Of a DNA stretch of 64,000 bases, positions 51,845 to 58,713 are shown piece by piece. Under the pieces are notes generated by a model. The model had not been told where the DNA came from. It was given only the letters and a program-made list of their open reading frames with translations, and did no database searches. The DNA is from Nocardioides daphniae (GTDB taxonomy: Bacteria; Actinomycetota; Actinomycetes; Propionibacteriales; Nocardioidaceae). The stretch covers positions 930,001 through 994,000 of the forward strand of contig NZ_CP038462.1 in the NCBI RefSeq assembly GCF_004777465.1. Direction: 5' to 3'. The translations under genes and the position numbers were made by a program. How positions within the stretch are numbered: the stretch's first letter is position 1; the number at the start of each line of letters is the position of its first letter.

Positions 51845-52927
51845 TCAGAACGTCGGAGCGGTGTAGCTCGCGTTGGTGGTGACCTGCAGGACCGCAGCCG
51901 CGCCGCGGTGACGGACGCCGACGCCGAAGCCTCGGTTGTAGTACGAGTCGATCAGCGGGTAGTCGGGCGTCTTGCCCTTGACGATCCGCAGCCCCTGCAG
52001 GCTGGTCTGCACGTGCTCACGGAACGCAATCGGATTGCGTTCCGAGTTCGACCCGCCCGTCGCGAGGCAAGCCACGTAACCAGCAGGGATCAGCGGGTTG
52101 CTGACGATCAGGGCGTACCCGTACTGGCCGAGAACCTTGAGACCGTTGAACTGGCCGGAGGGGCGACTTCCCACCAGCGTCTCAGCGGTCAGGTACGGGG
52201 GCGCGTCGTCGGAGGCGATGAAGTCGAACTTGGCGCCGCTGCCCGAACGGAATCCAGCGATGACGTCGGCTTCCTCCGGGTTGGCGAGGACCACCAGCGT
52301 CTGGCCGTCCCCGTCGCCGTACCCGTGGTGCTTCACGGTGTCGACCAGGACCTCGACGTCCGCCGGGGCGAGGGCTGCCGTCCCGGTCGTGAGGTAGTGA
52401 CTGTGGGTCGAGGGGAACGTGGACCCGTTGTGCTCGGGCGGCGCCTTGCCGTCCGTTCCGTTCCACAGCGAGTAGACGGTCGTACCGTCCTCGTTGACGC
52501 CGTTAACGTTGCTGAACAGCCGGTTCATGATCGCCTTGAACGTGAGCCGGTTGTCCGCCTCGAGCGCGCCGTTGTGAACCGCAGCAACCTGGTTTGCCGA
52601 CGCGTCGGCGAGGTACTTCCACGTGAAGCGGGTCGCGAGGTCGTACCACTTGAAGGTGTAGCCCATCGGCAGCATTCCTGCCTCTAGACGGGCGCCCTTG
52701 GGGACGCCGTACTCGGACGCTTCCTCGAAGTCCGAGGTGCCGCCCGGCGTCTGCAGGACGGTCTCGCCCTTGGCCGTGGTCTGGAAGGTGAACAGGTCAA
52801 CCAGCGCGCTGCGCTTCTGGTTGGCGAGGTCCAGGGTCGAGATGAACTCGTCCCAGATGCTGTTGATGTCGGTGCCGTCGGCGAGGACCTTCAAGACGTC
52901 GCCGGCAGCGTTGTATCCGCGTGCCAT
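51845..52927 (-). CDS. HK97-type major capsid protein
   Basis: This 360-residue protein closely follows the layout of actinophage major capsid proteins: YNAAGDVLKVLADGTDINSIWDEF, RSALVDLFTFQTTAKGETVLQTPGG, FEEASEYGVPKG, KWYDLATRFTWKYLADASA, ALEADNRLTFKAIMNRLF, and a C-terminal YYNRGFGVGVRHRGAAAVLQV strand. There is no long N-terminal scaffold domain and no protease gene, so assembly may need helper functions. ATG 52927 follows GGAGA. It is the first gene of the leftward operon, and 184 bases of non-coding DNA separate it from attR. Confidence 0.85.
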   Translation of the reverse strand: MARGYNAAGDVLKVLADGTDINSIWDEFISTLDLANQKRSALVDLFTFQTTAKGETVLQTPGGTSDFEEASEYGVPKGARLEAGMLPMGYTFKWYDLATRFTWKYLADASANQVAAVHNGALEADNRLTFKAIMNRLFSNVNGVNEDGTTVYSLWNGTDGKAPPEHNGSTFPSTHSHYLTTGTAALAPADVEVLVDTVKHHGYGDGDGQTLVVLANPEEADVIAGFRSGSGAKFDFIASDDAPPYLTAETLVGSRPSGQFNGLKVLGQYGYALIVSNPLIPAGYVACLATGGSNSERNPIAFREHVQTSLQGLRIVKGKTPDYPLIDSYYNRGFGVGVRHRGAAAVLQVTTNASYTAPTF

Positions 52928-53097
52928 GGGGTCTCCTTGGAGATGAGAGTCGTGTCGGGGTCACGCCCTATCCCTCCGGGACACGGGTCGTGCGGTGAGT
53001 CTTTGGCGCTGCCTATGGACTCGGGGCGACGGCGGGACCTCTGGTCAACCTGCCGTCCGTCGAAGTCGATAGTAGCCGAGATGGAAAGACCTTCTTT

Positions 53098-53126
53098 TTA
53101 GACACGGTTGGCGGTCTCCGCCCCGT
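53098..53126 (+). other. attR of the serine integrase
   Basis: The right junction consists of the element half-site TTAGACACGGTTG, the GC dinucleotide at 53111-53112, then tadB sequence GGTCTCCGCCCCGT. The element half-site is the inverse of the attL half-site at 10 of 13 positions, so the circular attP is an imperfect palindrome around GC. Confidence 0.8.
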
Positions 53127-53290
53127 GGGTCGTGCTGCTGATCATGTCCTTCCAGTCCGACGTGATCACGCGCTACTCCTCGGCCACCGGTGTGCTGGTG
53201 CTCGCCGTGGGGGCGGCCGCCTGCACGGGGGCGTACGCACTGATGACGCGCATCGGTCGGCTGCCCGTCGAGCGAAGGATCCTGGCGTGA
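53113..53290 (+). pseudogene. tadB: tadB 3' part, displaced by the mobile element
   Basis: This encodes the last 58 residues of TadB: VSAPWVVLLIMSFQSDVITRYSS, a second helix GVLVLAVGAAACTGAYALM and the tail RIGRLPVERRILA. It has no start or ribosome-binding site of its own. It joins the 5' part (41106-41779) in frame once the element is removed. The stop overlaps the tadC start, so tadC translation may also suffer while the element is present. Confidence 0.9.
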
Positions 53291-54255
53291 CTCCGGCGGT
53301 GGCCGGCGCCTTCGTCGGCGCGCTCGGGGGAGTGGGCCTGCTCGTCGTCGCGGCTCGCATCGTCGCCATCCGGCGTACGTCGCTCGACCTCCGTGTGCTG
53401 CCGTGGGTGCAGGACCTGCCCCGCCTCGACACCGCCGTCGGTCCCGTACGCCGACTGGTCGCCCCCTCGCCCGACGAGCCCAGCGCCTCACCGCTCGCCG
53501 CGGCCTCGGGGTTGGTGGCGCCCGCGTTGCGACGGGCCGCCGACGCGGTCGACAGCGTGCTCGGCGGGAGTGCCTCCGTGCAGCGCCGCCTGCAACGCGC
53601 GGGGCTGGAGACCACCGTCCATGAGTTCCGGGTCGAGCAGGTCGTGTGGGGACTGGTCGGCTTCGCCGCCGTCGCAGCGTGGCGGGTCCTCGCGGCGTTG
53701 GGCGGCGACACCCGGGTGGTCCCGGCCCTGCTGCTCTGCGCGTGTGCCTTCGCCGGCGGGGTCATCGCCCGCGACCAGCGGCTCAGCAGCCAGGCGGTCG
53801 CCCGGGACCGCGCGATCCTGGCCGAGTTCCCGGTGCTGGCCGAGCTGCTGGCGCTGGCCGTCGCGTCGGGGGAGGGGCCCGTCGCGGCGCTCGACCGGGT
53901 GGTCGCGAGGAGCACCGGCGAGCTGTCGCAGGACCTCGGCCGGGTGCTGGCCGAGATCCGGACCGGCGAGCCCGTCATCGTCGCCTTCGACCGGCTCTCG
54001 CGCACGACAGGCGTCCCGATGGTCGCCCAGTTCTCCCAGGGCCTGGCGATCGCGCTCGAGCGGGGCACCCCGCTCGCCGACGTCCTGCACGCCCAGGCCG
54101 GCGACGTACGCGAGGCGGGACGTCGCGCCCTGATCGAGTCCGCCGCGCGGCGCGAGGTCTTCATGCTCGTGCCGGTCGTCTTCCTCGTGCTCCCGGTCGT
54201 CATCCTCTTCGCCCTCTACCCGGGCCTCGTCGGCCTGCGGATCACCACGCCCTGA
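53287..54255 (+). CDS. tadC: TadC-like pilus inner-membrane protein
   Basis: This is the second type II secretion F-domain protein of the Tad system, 322 residues. It has a first membrane helix (AVAGAFVGALGGVGLLVVAARIV), a helix pair around 120-165, the F domain FPVLAELLALAVASGEGPVAALDRVVAR, and a last helix VFMLVPVVFLVLPVVILFALYPG. GTG 53287 overlaps the tadB stop. With TadB it forms the platform through which pilin is extruded. It is cut off from the tadA promoter by the 11.3 kb insert. Confidence 0.9.
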   Translation: MTPAVAGAFVGALGGVGLLVVAARIVAIRRTSLDLRVLPWVQDLPRLDTAVGPVRRLVAPSPDEPSASPLAAASGLVAPALRRAADAVDSVLGGSASVQRRLQRAGLETTVHEFRVEQVVWGLVGFAAVAAWRVLAALGGDTRVVPALLLCACAFAGGVIARDQRLSSQAVARDRAILAEFPVLAELLALAVASGEGPVAALDRVVARSTGELSQDLGRVLAEIRTGEPVIVAFDRLSRTTGVPMVAQFSQGLAIALERGTPLADVLHAQAGDVREAGRRALIESAARREVFMLVPVVFLVLPVVILFALYPGLVGLRITTP

Positions 54256-54295
54256 CCACCGCTCATCACCACCCACCACATCTCGGAGGAAAGCC

Positions 54296-54517
54296 ATGCC
54301 CACCCCGCGTCTCGACCACCTCACCCGCGTCTCCCTCGCCGTGCGCGTGACCACCCACCTGCTCGGTCTGGGGGAGCGTCGCGACGAGCGTGGCGACGTC
54401 CCCGGCTGGGTGATGATCACGGTGATGACCGTCGGTCTGGTCGCCGGCCTCCAGCTCTTCATCGGTCCCGAGCTCGAGTCGATGCTGCGCTCGGCCCTCG
54501 GCAAGGTCACCAACTGA
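54296..54517 (+). CDS. Flp-type pilin-like small protein
   Basis: This 73-residue protein has the sequence ERGDVPGWVMITVMTVGLVAGLQLF: a charged segment ending in Gly, then a hydrophobic helix, as in Flp/Fap prepilins cleaved after Gly. The start has GGAGGAAAGCC upstream. The position between tadC and tadE fits the major pilin or a DUF4244-like relative. No prepilin peptidase gene is visible in the window. Confidence 0.75.
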   Translation: MPTPRLDHLTRVSLAVRVTTHLLGLGERRDERGDVPGWVMITVMTVGLVAGLQLFIGPELESMLRSALGKVTN

Positions 54518-54518
54518 C

Positions 54519-54926
54519 GTGTCGCGGCTCCGGGAGCATGACGAGCGCGGGTCGGCGGTCGTCGACTTCGTGCTCGTGATGGTGCTCCTGGTGCCGCTCG
54601 TGCTCGGCGTGATGCAGCTGGCGCTGGTGCTCCACGTGCGCAACACGGTCGCGCTCGCGGCCTCCGAGGGTGCGCGCCACGCGGCCGCGTGGGAGTCCAC
54701 GCCCTCGGACGGCCTCGTGCGCACCCGCGACCAGTGGACGGGCGCGGTCGCCGAGCGTTTCGTGAAGGCGACCCGTATCGAGGTCACCGACTTCGCGGGG
54801 ACGCCCGCCTACCGGGTCGAGGTCGACGTGGCCGTGCCTGCCCTGGGGCTCGGCGGCCCCGCGGTCGCCTTCACCGTCGCCGGCAACGCGGTGATCGAGC
54901 CCGACCCGAGCGGGGCCGTGCCGTGA
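54519..54926 (+). CDS. tadE: TadE-like pseudopilin
   Basis: This 135-residue protein begins with the class III prepilin-like pattern DERGSAVVDFVLVMVLLVPLVLGVMQLALVLHVRNTVALAASEGAR, the TadE signature, followed by an extracellular beta-rich part. GTG 54519 is one base after the pilin stop. It is probably a minor pilin or assembly factor. Confidence 0.85.
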   Translation: MSRLREHDERGSAVVDFVLVMVLLVPLVLGVMQLALVLHVRNTVALAASEGARHAAAWESTPSDGLVRTRDQWTGAVAERFVKATRIEVTDFAGTPAYRVEVDVAVPALGLGGPAVAFTVAGNAVIEPDPSGAVP

Positions 54927-55381
54927 GCCGCCGGGCGCTGGTCGGACGCCGCGACGAGCGGGGCAGCGGACTCATCGAGTTCATCTGGCTGGGGATCCTG
55001 CTGATCGTCCCGCTGGTCTGGATCGTGCTGTCGGTCTTCGAGGTGCAGCGCGGTGCGTTCGCGGTGAGTGCGGCTGCTCGGGCCGCGGGACGGGCGTACG
55101 TCCTCGCCCCCGACGAAGCCAGCGCGCGTGCGCGTGCCACCGAGGCCGCCCGGCAGACCCTCAAGGACCAGGGCGGTCCCGACATGCCGCTCGACGTGGA
55201 GGTCGACTGCAGCCTAGGCGCCGGTCGCTGCCTGGCGGGTACGTCCGTGGTCACCGTGACGATCAGCTCCGGTGTCACGCTGCCGATGGTGCCCGAGATC
55301 TTCCGGCGTGGGCAGACCGACTTCGACCTCGAGGCCAGGCACCGAGTCCCGATCGGCCAGTACGTCGAGGGTGCGCCGTGA
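54923..55381 (+). CDS. TadE/TadG-like pseudopilin
   Basis: This 152-residue protein has the start DERGSGLIEFIWLGILLIVPLVWIVLSVFEVQRGAFAVSAAARAAGRAYV, a TadE-type helix with the Glu at position +5. Two Cys (VDCSLGAGRCLAG) may form a disulfide outside. GTG 54923 overlaps the previous stop. Confidence 0.82.
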   Translation: MSRRALVGRRDERGSGLIEFIWLGILLIVPLVWIVLSVFEVQRGAFAVSAAARAAGRAYVLAPDEASARARATEAARQTLKDQGGPDMPLDVEVDCSLGAGRCLAGTSVVTVTISSGVTLPMVPEIFRRGQTDFDLEARHRVPIGQYVEGAP

Positions 55382-55833
55382 CCAGGCAGCCGGGGGAGTT
55401 CTGGCGGAGCGAGCGGGGGTCGGTGACGCCGATGATCATCGGTTTCGCCGCCTTCCTGCTCGTCCTGGTCGCGGTGGTGGTCGACGCCTCAGCCGCCTAC
55501 CTGCAGCGCCAGGGTCTGACCACGTTGGCCGACGGAGCCGCGTTGCAGGGCGCCGACCTTGGGTCCGTGGGCGCCTACACCGACGGCATCCCCGAGGGGC
55601 GGCTGACGCAGAGCGCCGAGCAGGTCCACACCGCCGTCGGCCAGCACCTCGCCGCGGTGGGGGCGTACGACACGTACCCCGGCCTGGCCCACGACGTCGC
55701 CGTCGATCCCGGCGCGGGCGTCGTCACGGTGACCCTGCGCGCACCACTCGACCTGCCGCTCGCGGTGCCGGGCGTCGCAAGCGATCCTGTGATCGTCGCG
55801 ACCGGGCGGGCCGCGGTCACGGTGCAGCGCTGA
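55378..55833 (+). CDS. TadG-like pilus-associated protein
   Basis: This 151-residue protein begins SERGSVTPMIIGFAAFLLVLVAVVVDASAAYLQRQGLTTLADGAALQGA, matching the Flp pilus-assembly TadG N-terminal domain. It is much shorter than classical TadG and lacks the von Willebrand part. GTG 55378 overlaps the previous stop. It is the last gene of the tad operon. Confidence 0.82.
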   Translation: MTRQPGEFWRSERGSVTPMIIGFAAFLLVLVAVVVDASAAYLQRQGLTTLADGAALQGADLGSVGAYTDGIPEGRLTQSAEQVHTAVGQHLAAVGAYDTYPGLAHDVAVDPGAGVVTVTLRAPLDLPLAVPGVASDPVIVATGRAAVTVQR

Positions 55834-55920
55834 GCCCAGCCTCGGGCTCAACCCGGCCCCGGCCAGCGCTGTGCACGCCCCCGCGCAGCACAGCACCGGC
55901 CGGGCCGAGGCGGGTGCTGG

Positions 55921-56067
55921 CTACTCAGCCACCACCGCGTACTGCAGGCCAGCCACGGCGTCGGAGTCGTCACCTACGTTGACGACCAGTGCGACGCTCA
56001 GAGTGACGGCGCTGATCGCGACCACGCGCCGCACCTGCCTCTTCCCCCAGGTCGTGTCTGACTGCAT
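55921..56067 (-). CDS. possible 48-residue single-pass membrane protein
   Basis: This is a small reading frame starting MQSDTTWGKRQVRRVV, with one helix VAISAVTLSVALVVNVG and a short tail. AGGA lies eight bases upstream of ATG 56067. Coding character is moderate and I know no family. It is the only candidate in the roughly 410-base stretch 55834-56245. Confidence 0.35.
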   Translation of the reverse strand: MQSDTTWGKRQVRRVVAISAVTLSVALVVNVGDDSDAVAGLQYAVVAE

Positions 56068-56245
56068 GCGGAGATCCTGTCCGCCAGCCCCACCGGGTCG
56101 ACAGAGTCGATGTACTCACTTCAGGGCCGATGGTCCCGAGCCACCGGGCTGGCTGCTGCATCACCGCACCCGTCGATGGGTACAGGGCTGTCCGACCACG
56201 CGCGGCCACCCGCCGCCCGATGCCGACGACACGGAGGAGAACCCG

Positions 56246-56461
56246 ATGAGCCACACCCCTGACGAGCCCAACCTGGTCGACGACAGCCCCGCCGAGACCA
56301 GCGCCCAGATGGGCGACCAGTCCCACGACCAGGACAGCGAGCCCAGCTCCGCTCCCTCCGGCGCGGCGGCCGCCGAGACCGACGACGACGCCGACCCTGA
56401 CGCCGGTCCTGCCTCCGCCCCGGCAGGCGCCGCAGACCCGGACGCAGACGAGGAGGTGTGA
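56246..56461 (+). CDS. small acidic disordered protein
   Basis: This 71-residue protein is almost only Asp, Glu, Ala, Ser and Pro (for example SPAETSAQMGDQSHDQDSEP and ETDDDADPDAGPASAP). ATG 56246 follows GGAGGAGA. It is probably intrinsically disordered. No family recognised. Confidence 0.6.
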   Translation: MSHTPDEPNLVDDSPAETSAQMGDQSHDQDSEPSSAPSGAAAAETDDDADPDAGPASAPAGAADPDADEEV

Positions 56462-56545
56462 ACGCCGCCGAGGTGGGGACGGAGTAGCCATGACGACGGC
56501 ACTGCACGAAGAGACGGGTGACTCGACGGCGCGTGACGGCAGGAG

Positions 56546-57352
56546 GTGACCGCGGCCAGCGAGGTGGTCAACCTCGACGACGCACGCCGCAGGCGCAAGG
56601 CCCGCGTCCCCGGTGGACGCTTCGGCATCGTCGCCACGACAGAAGGCCGACCACGAGCGCCTCGACCAGCTCCTCGACGAGTCACCGCACCCCGCGGACG
56701 CGACGCCACCGACCGCGCTCGTACGCTCTCCGCCATCGCGCGCCTCGTCTTCCCGCACGCCTACGCCGAGGAGTCCTTGCTGTGGCCGGTGGTCCGCCGC
56801 GCGGTGCCCTTCGGTGAGGCCCTCACCGCCGGCGTCGAGGAGGAGCACCAGGAGGTCAACGCCCTGTGGCGCCGCCTCGAGGCCCTGCAGCACTCCGGCG
56901 ACCTCGACGAGGACCACCAGGCCGTGGTCGCCCGGCTGGTCGAGCTGCTGCGCGCCGACGTGCGCGACGAGGAGGAGCGGATCCTCCCGCGCCTCGAGGA
57001 GACCCTCACCCCGACCCAGCTGCGGATGATCGGCCTGGGCTGGGAGCTGGTCCGCCGCACCGCCCCCAGCCGGCCGCACCCCGTCACCTCCCGCCTGGCG
57101 CCCGGCCACGTCATCACCGCCGTACCCCTCACCGTCCTCGACCGCAGCCGTGACCTGCTCGACGCCGTCAGCCTGCGCAGCCCCCGGATCGCCCGCCCCT
57201 GCCGGGGCGTCAGCGCCCGCCTGGGCGGCGCCGCAGCCCGCCTCGAGCGGATCGGCGCCCAGCCCGAGGATGAGCGCGCGCCACGTCGTACGCCCGGGGT
57301 CGCCCGCCTCCGCCTGGTCGGTGGCGCGGACACCGTGCCGGGACCGGTGTGA
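56546..57352 (+). CDS. hemerythrin HHE-domain protein, N-terminus disrupted
   Basis: The reliable part is from about 56720: RTLSAIARLVFPHAYAEESLLWPVVRRAVP and VEEEHQEVNALWRRLEAL, then RADVRDEEERILPRLEETL, giving the His/Glu ligands of a di-iron hemerythrin fold. Upstream, QKADHERLDQLLDES (another frame, about 56640-56690) is the expected first HHE helix, and MTTALHEETGDSTARD at 56490 in a third frame looks like the native start. The N-terminal 75 codons therefore contain two or more frame breaks. The C-terminal 80 residues are Arg-rich and unassigned. The role may be oxygen, iron or nitric-oxide sensing. Confidence 0.65.
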   Translation: MTAASEVVNLDDARRRRKARVPGGRFGIVATTEGRPRAPRPAPRRVTAPRGRDATDRARTLSAIARLVFPHAYAEESLLWPVVRRAVPFGEALTAGVEEEHQEVNALWRRLEALQHSGDLDEDHQAVVARLVELLRADVRDEEERILPRLEETLTPTQLRMIGLGWELVRRTAPSRPHPVTSRLAPGHVITAVPLTVLDRSRDLLDAVSLRSPRIARPCRGVSARLGGAAARLERIGAQPEDERAPRRTPGVARLRLVGGADTVPGPV

Positions 57353-57370
57353 GCCCGAAGTGAGACCGAC

Positions 57371-58168
57371 GTGAGCCAGACCGGGGACACCCTCACCTTC
57401 ATCGGCACGGCCACCACGGTCCTGCGGATCGGCTCCTTCACGCTCCTCACCGACCCCAACTTCCTGCACCGCGGCCAGCGTGCCTACCTGGGCAAGGGGT
57501 TGTGGTCGCGGCGCGTGACCGAGCCCGCGCTCCAGCCCGCCGACCTGCCCCGGCTCGACGCGGTCGTGCTCTCGCACCTGCACGGGGACCACTTCGACCG
57601 GGTCGCCCGCCGCGACCTCGACCGCACCCCGCCGGTGCTCACCACCGGGCCCGCCGCCGACAAGCTGCGGAAGTGGGGCTTCGACGCCCGCGGCCTGCAC
57701 ACCTGGGAGCGCCACGTGCTGAGGGCCGGCGACGAGACCCTCGCCGTCGAGTCGCTGCCCGGCATCCACGCGCGCGGCGTGATGGGGGCGCTGCTGCCCC
57801 CGGTCATGGGGTCGCTGCTCGAGCACAGCGTCGGCGGGCGGGTGCGTCAGCGCGTCTACCTCAGCGGCGACACCCTCACCGGCGGCCACCTCAGCGAGAT
57901 CGCCCGCCGGCACCCGCACATCGACACCGCGGTCGTCCACCTCGGCGGCACCCGGGTGCTGCTGCACACCGTCACCATGGACGCCGCCCAGGGCGTCGAC
58001 TTCCTGCGCCGGGTGCACCCGGAGCGGACCGTGCCCGTGCACCACGACGACTACCCGGTCTTCCGCTCACCGCTCTCGCACTTCCTGCAGCTCGCCCGCC
58101 GCGAAGGCCTCGCCGACGGCATCCAGACCGTCGAGCGCGGGCAGACCGTCTCGATCGAGCCGGTGTGA
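57371..58168 (+). CDS. MBL-fold metal-dependent hydrolase, UlaG/RomA-like
   Basis: This 265-residue protein is a metallo-beta-lactamase-fold hydrolase. The metal-binding motif HLHGDHFD is near residues 68-75, with further ligands in LPGIHARG, YLSGDTL and VPVHHDDY. The N-terminus LTFIGTATTVLRIGSFTLLTDPNF is typical of the UlaG-like group (COG2220). The substrate is unknown. GTG 57371 is 16 bases after the hemerythrin stop. Confidence 0.88.
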   Translation: MSQTGDTLTFIGTATTVLRIGSFTLLTDPNFLHRGQRAYLGKGLWSRRVTEPALQPADLPRLDAVVLSHLHGDHFDRVARRDLDRTPPVLTTGPAADKLRKWGFDARGLHTWERHVLRAGDETLAVESLPGIHARGVMGALLPPVMGSLLEHSVGGRVRQRVYLSGDTLTGGHLSEIARRHPHIDTAVVHLGGTRVLLHTVTMDAAQGVDFLRRVHPERTVPVHHDDYPVFRSPLSHFLQLARREGLADGIQTVERGQTVSIEPV

Positions 58169-58226
58169 GAGCAGCCCAGATGGGTACGGGTGCACCCACC
58201 AAGCTTCCCGACACGAGGAGATGCAG

Positions 58227-58706
58227 ATGAGCGCCAGTGACGATGGAGTCGTGAAGGTCAGCCGCGACGTCGATGCCCCCGCCTCCGCGGTGTGGGACGT
58301 GCTCGCCGACGGCTGGTTCTACCCGATGTGGGTGGTGGGCGCCGCCCGGATGCGCGACGTCGACCCCGACTGGCCCGCCGTCGGGTCGCGGCTGCACCAC
58401 TCGGTGGGCAACTGGCCGCTGCTGCTCGACGACAAGACCGAGGTGCTCGAGGTCGAGGAGCCCCGTCTGCTGCGGCTCAAGACGCACGGGTGGCCCGCGG
58501 GCGCCGCCGAGGTGATCCTCGAGGTCGAGGAGGTCGGGGCCGACCACTGCCGCATCCACATCCGTGAGGACGCGGTCGAGGGCCCGGGGTCCCTGGTGCC
58601 CCAGCCGGTGCGTCAGCTGATGATCGGCCCCCGCAACCGCGAGACGATGCGCCGCCTGGCGCTGCTGGTCGAGGGTCGCGCGAGGGGCCGAGGCACCAGC
58701 GACTGA
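58227..58706 (+). CDS. SRPBCC family protein
   Basis: This 159-residue START/Bet v1-type lipid- or ligand-binding protein has VKVSRDVDAPASAVWDVLADGWFYPMWV, a curved sheet (VGSRLHHSVGNWPLLLDDKTEVLEVEEPRLLRLKTHGWPAG) and a long C-terminal helix. ATG 58227 has GAGGAG six bases upstream. It lies beside an FAD oxidoreductase on the opposite strand; the pair is common in actinobacteria, which suggests a linked but unknown pathway. Confidence 0.85.
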   Translation: MSASDDGVVKVSRDVDAPASAVWDVLADGWFYPMWVVGAARMRDVDPDWPAVGSRLHHSVGNWPLLLDDKTEVLEVEEPRLLRLKTHGWPAGAAEVILEVEEVGADHCRIHIREDAVEGPGSLVPQPVRQLMIGPRNRETMRRLALLVEGRARGRGTSD

Positions 58707-58713
58707 CGCTGGC

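Larger units (their letters stand above)
41780..53112 (+). mobile_element. 11.33 kb serine-integrase element, candidate capsid-encoding phage satellite
   Basis: The element splits tadB. Its limits follow from the requirement that the tadB frame be restored and from the only bases shared by both junctions, a GC dinucleotide (41778-41779 and 53111-53112). Rightward genes are the integrase, XRE regulator, small membrane protein, primase/helicase, three small proteins, a second recombinase and a DUF5343-like protein. Leftward genes are a membrane protein and, at the right end, a capsid, zinc-ribbon, TerS-like and Cys-rich protein set. Base composition is visibly lower in GC, and codon use is less strict, than in the flanks. 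It has no portal, large terminase, protease, tail, lysis, conjugation or plasmid transfer genes. It therefore resembles a phage-inducible island that makes its own capsid and borrows the rest. Confidence 0.85.

Noticed and set aside
41780..53112. Complete temperate prophage
   Set aside because: At 11.3 kb with only a capsid and a TerS-like gene, and no portal, large terminase, protease, tail or lysis genes, it cannot be a self-sufficient tailed phage.
41780..53112. Integrative conjugative element or plasmid
   Set aside because: No FtsK/TraB-like translocase, relaxase or mating-pair gene is visible, and the replication protein is of the phage/satellite prim-pol type.
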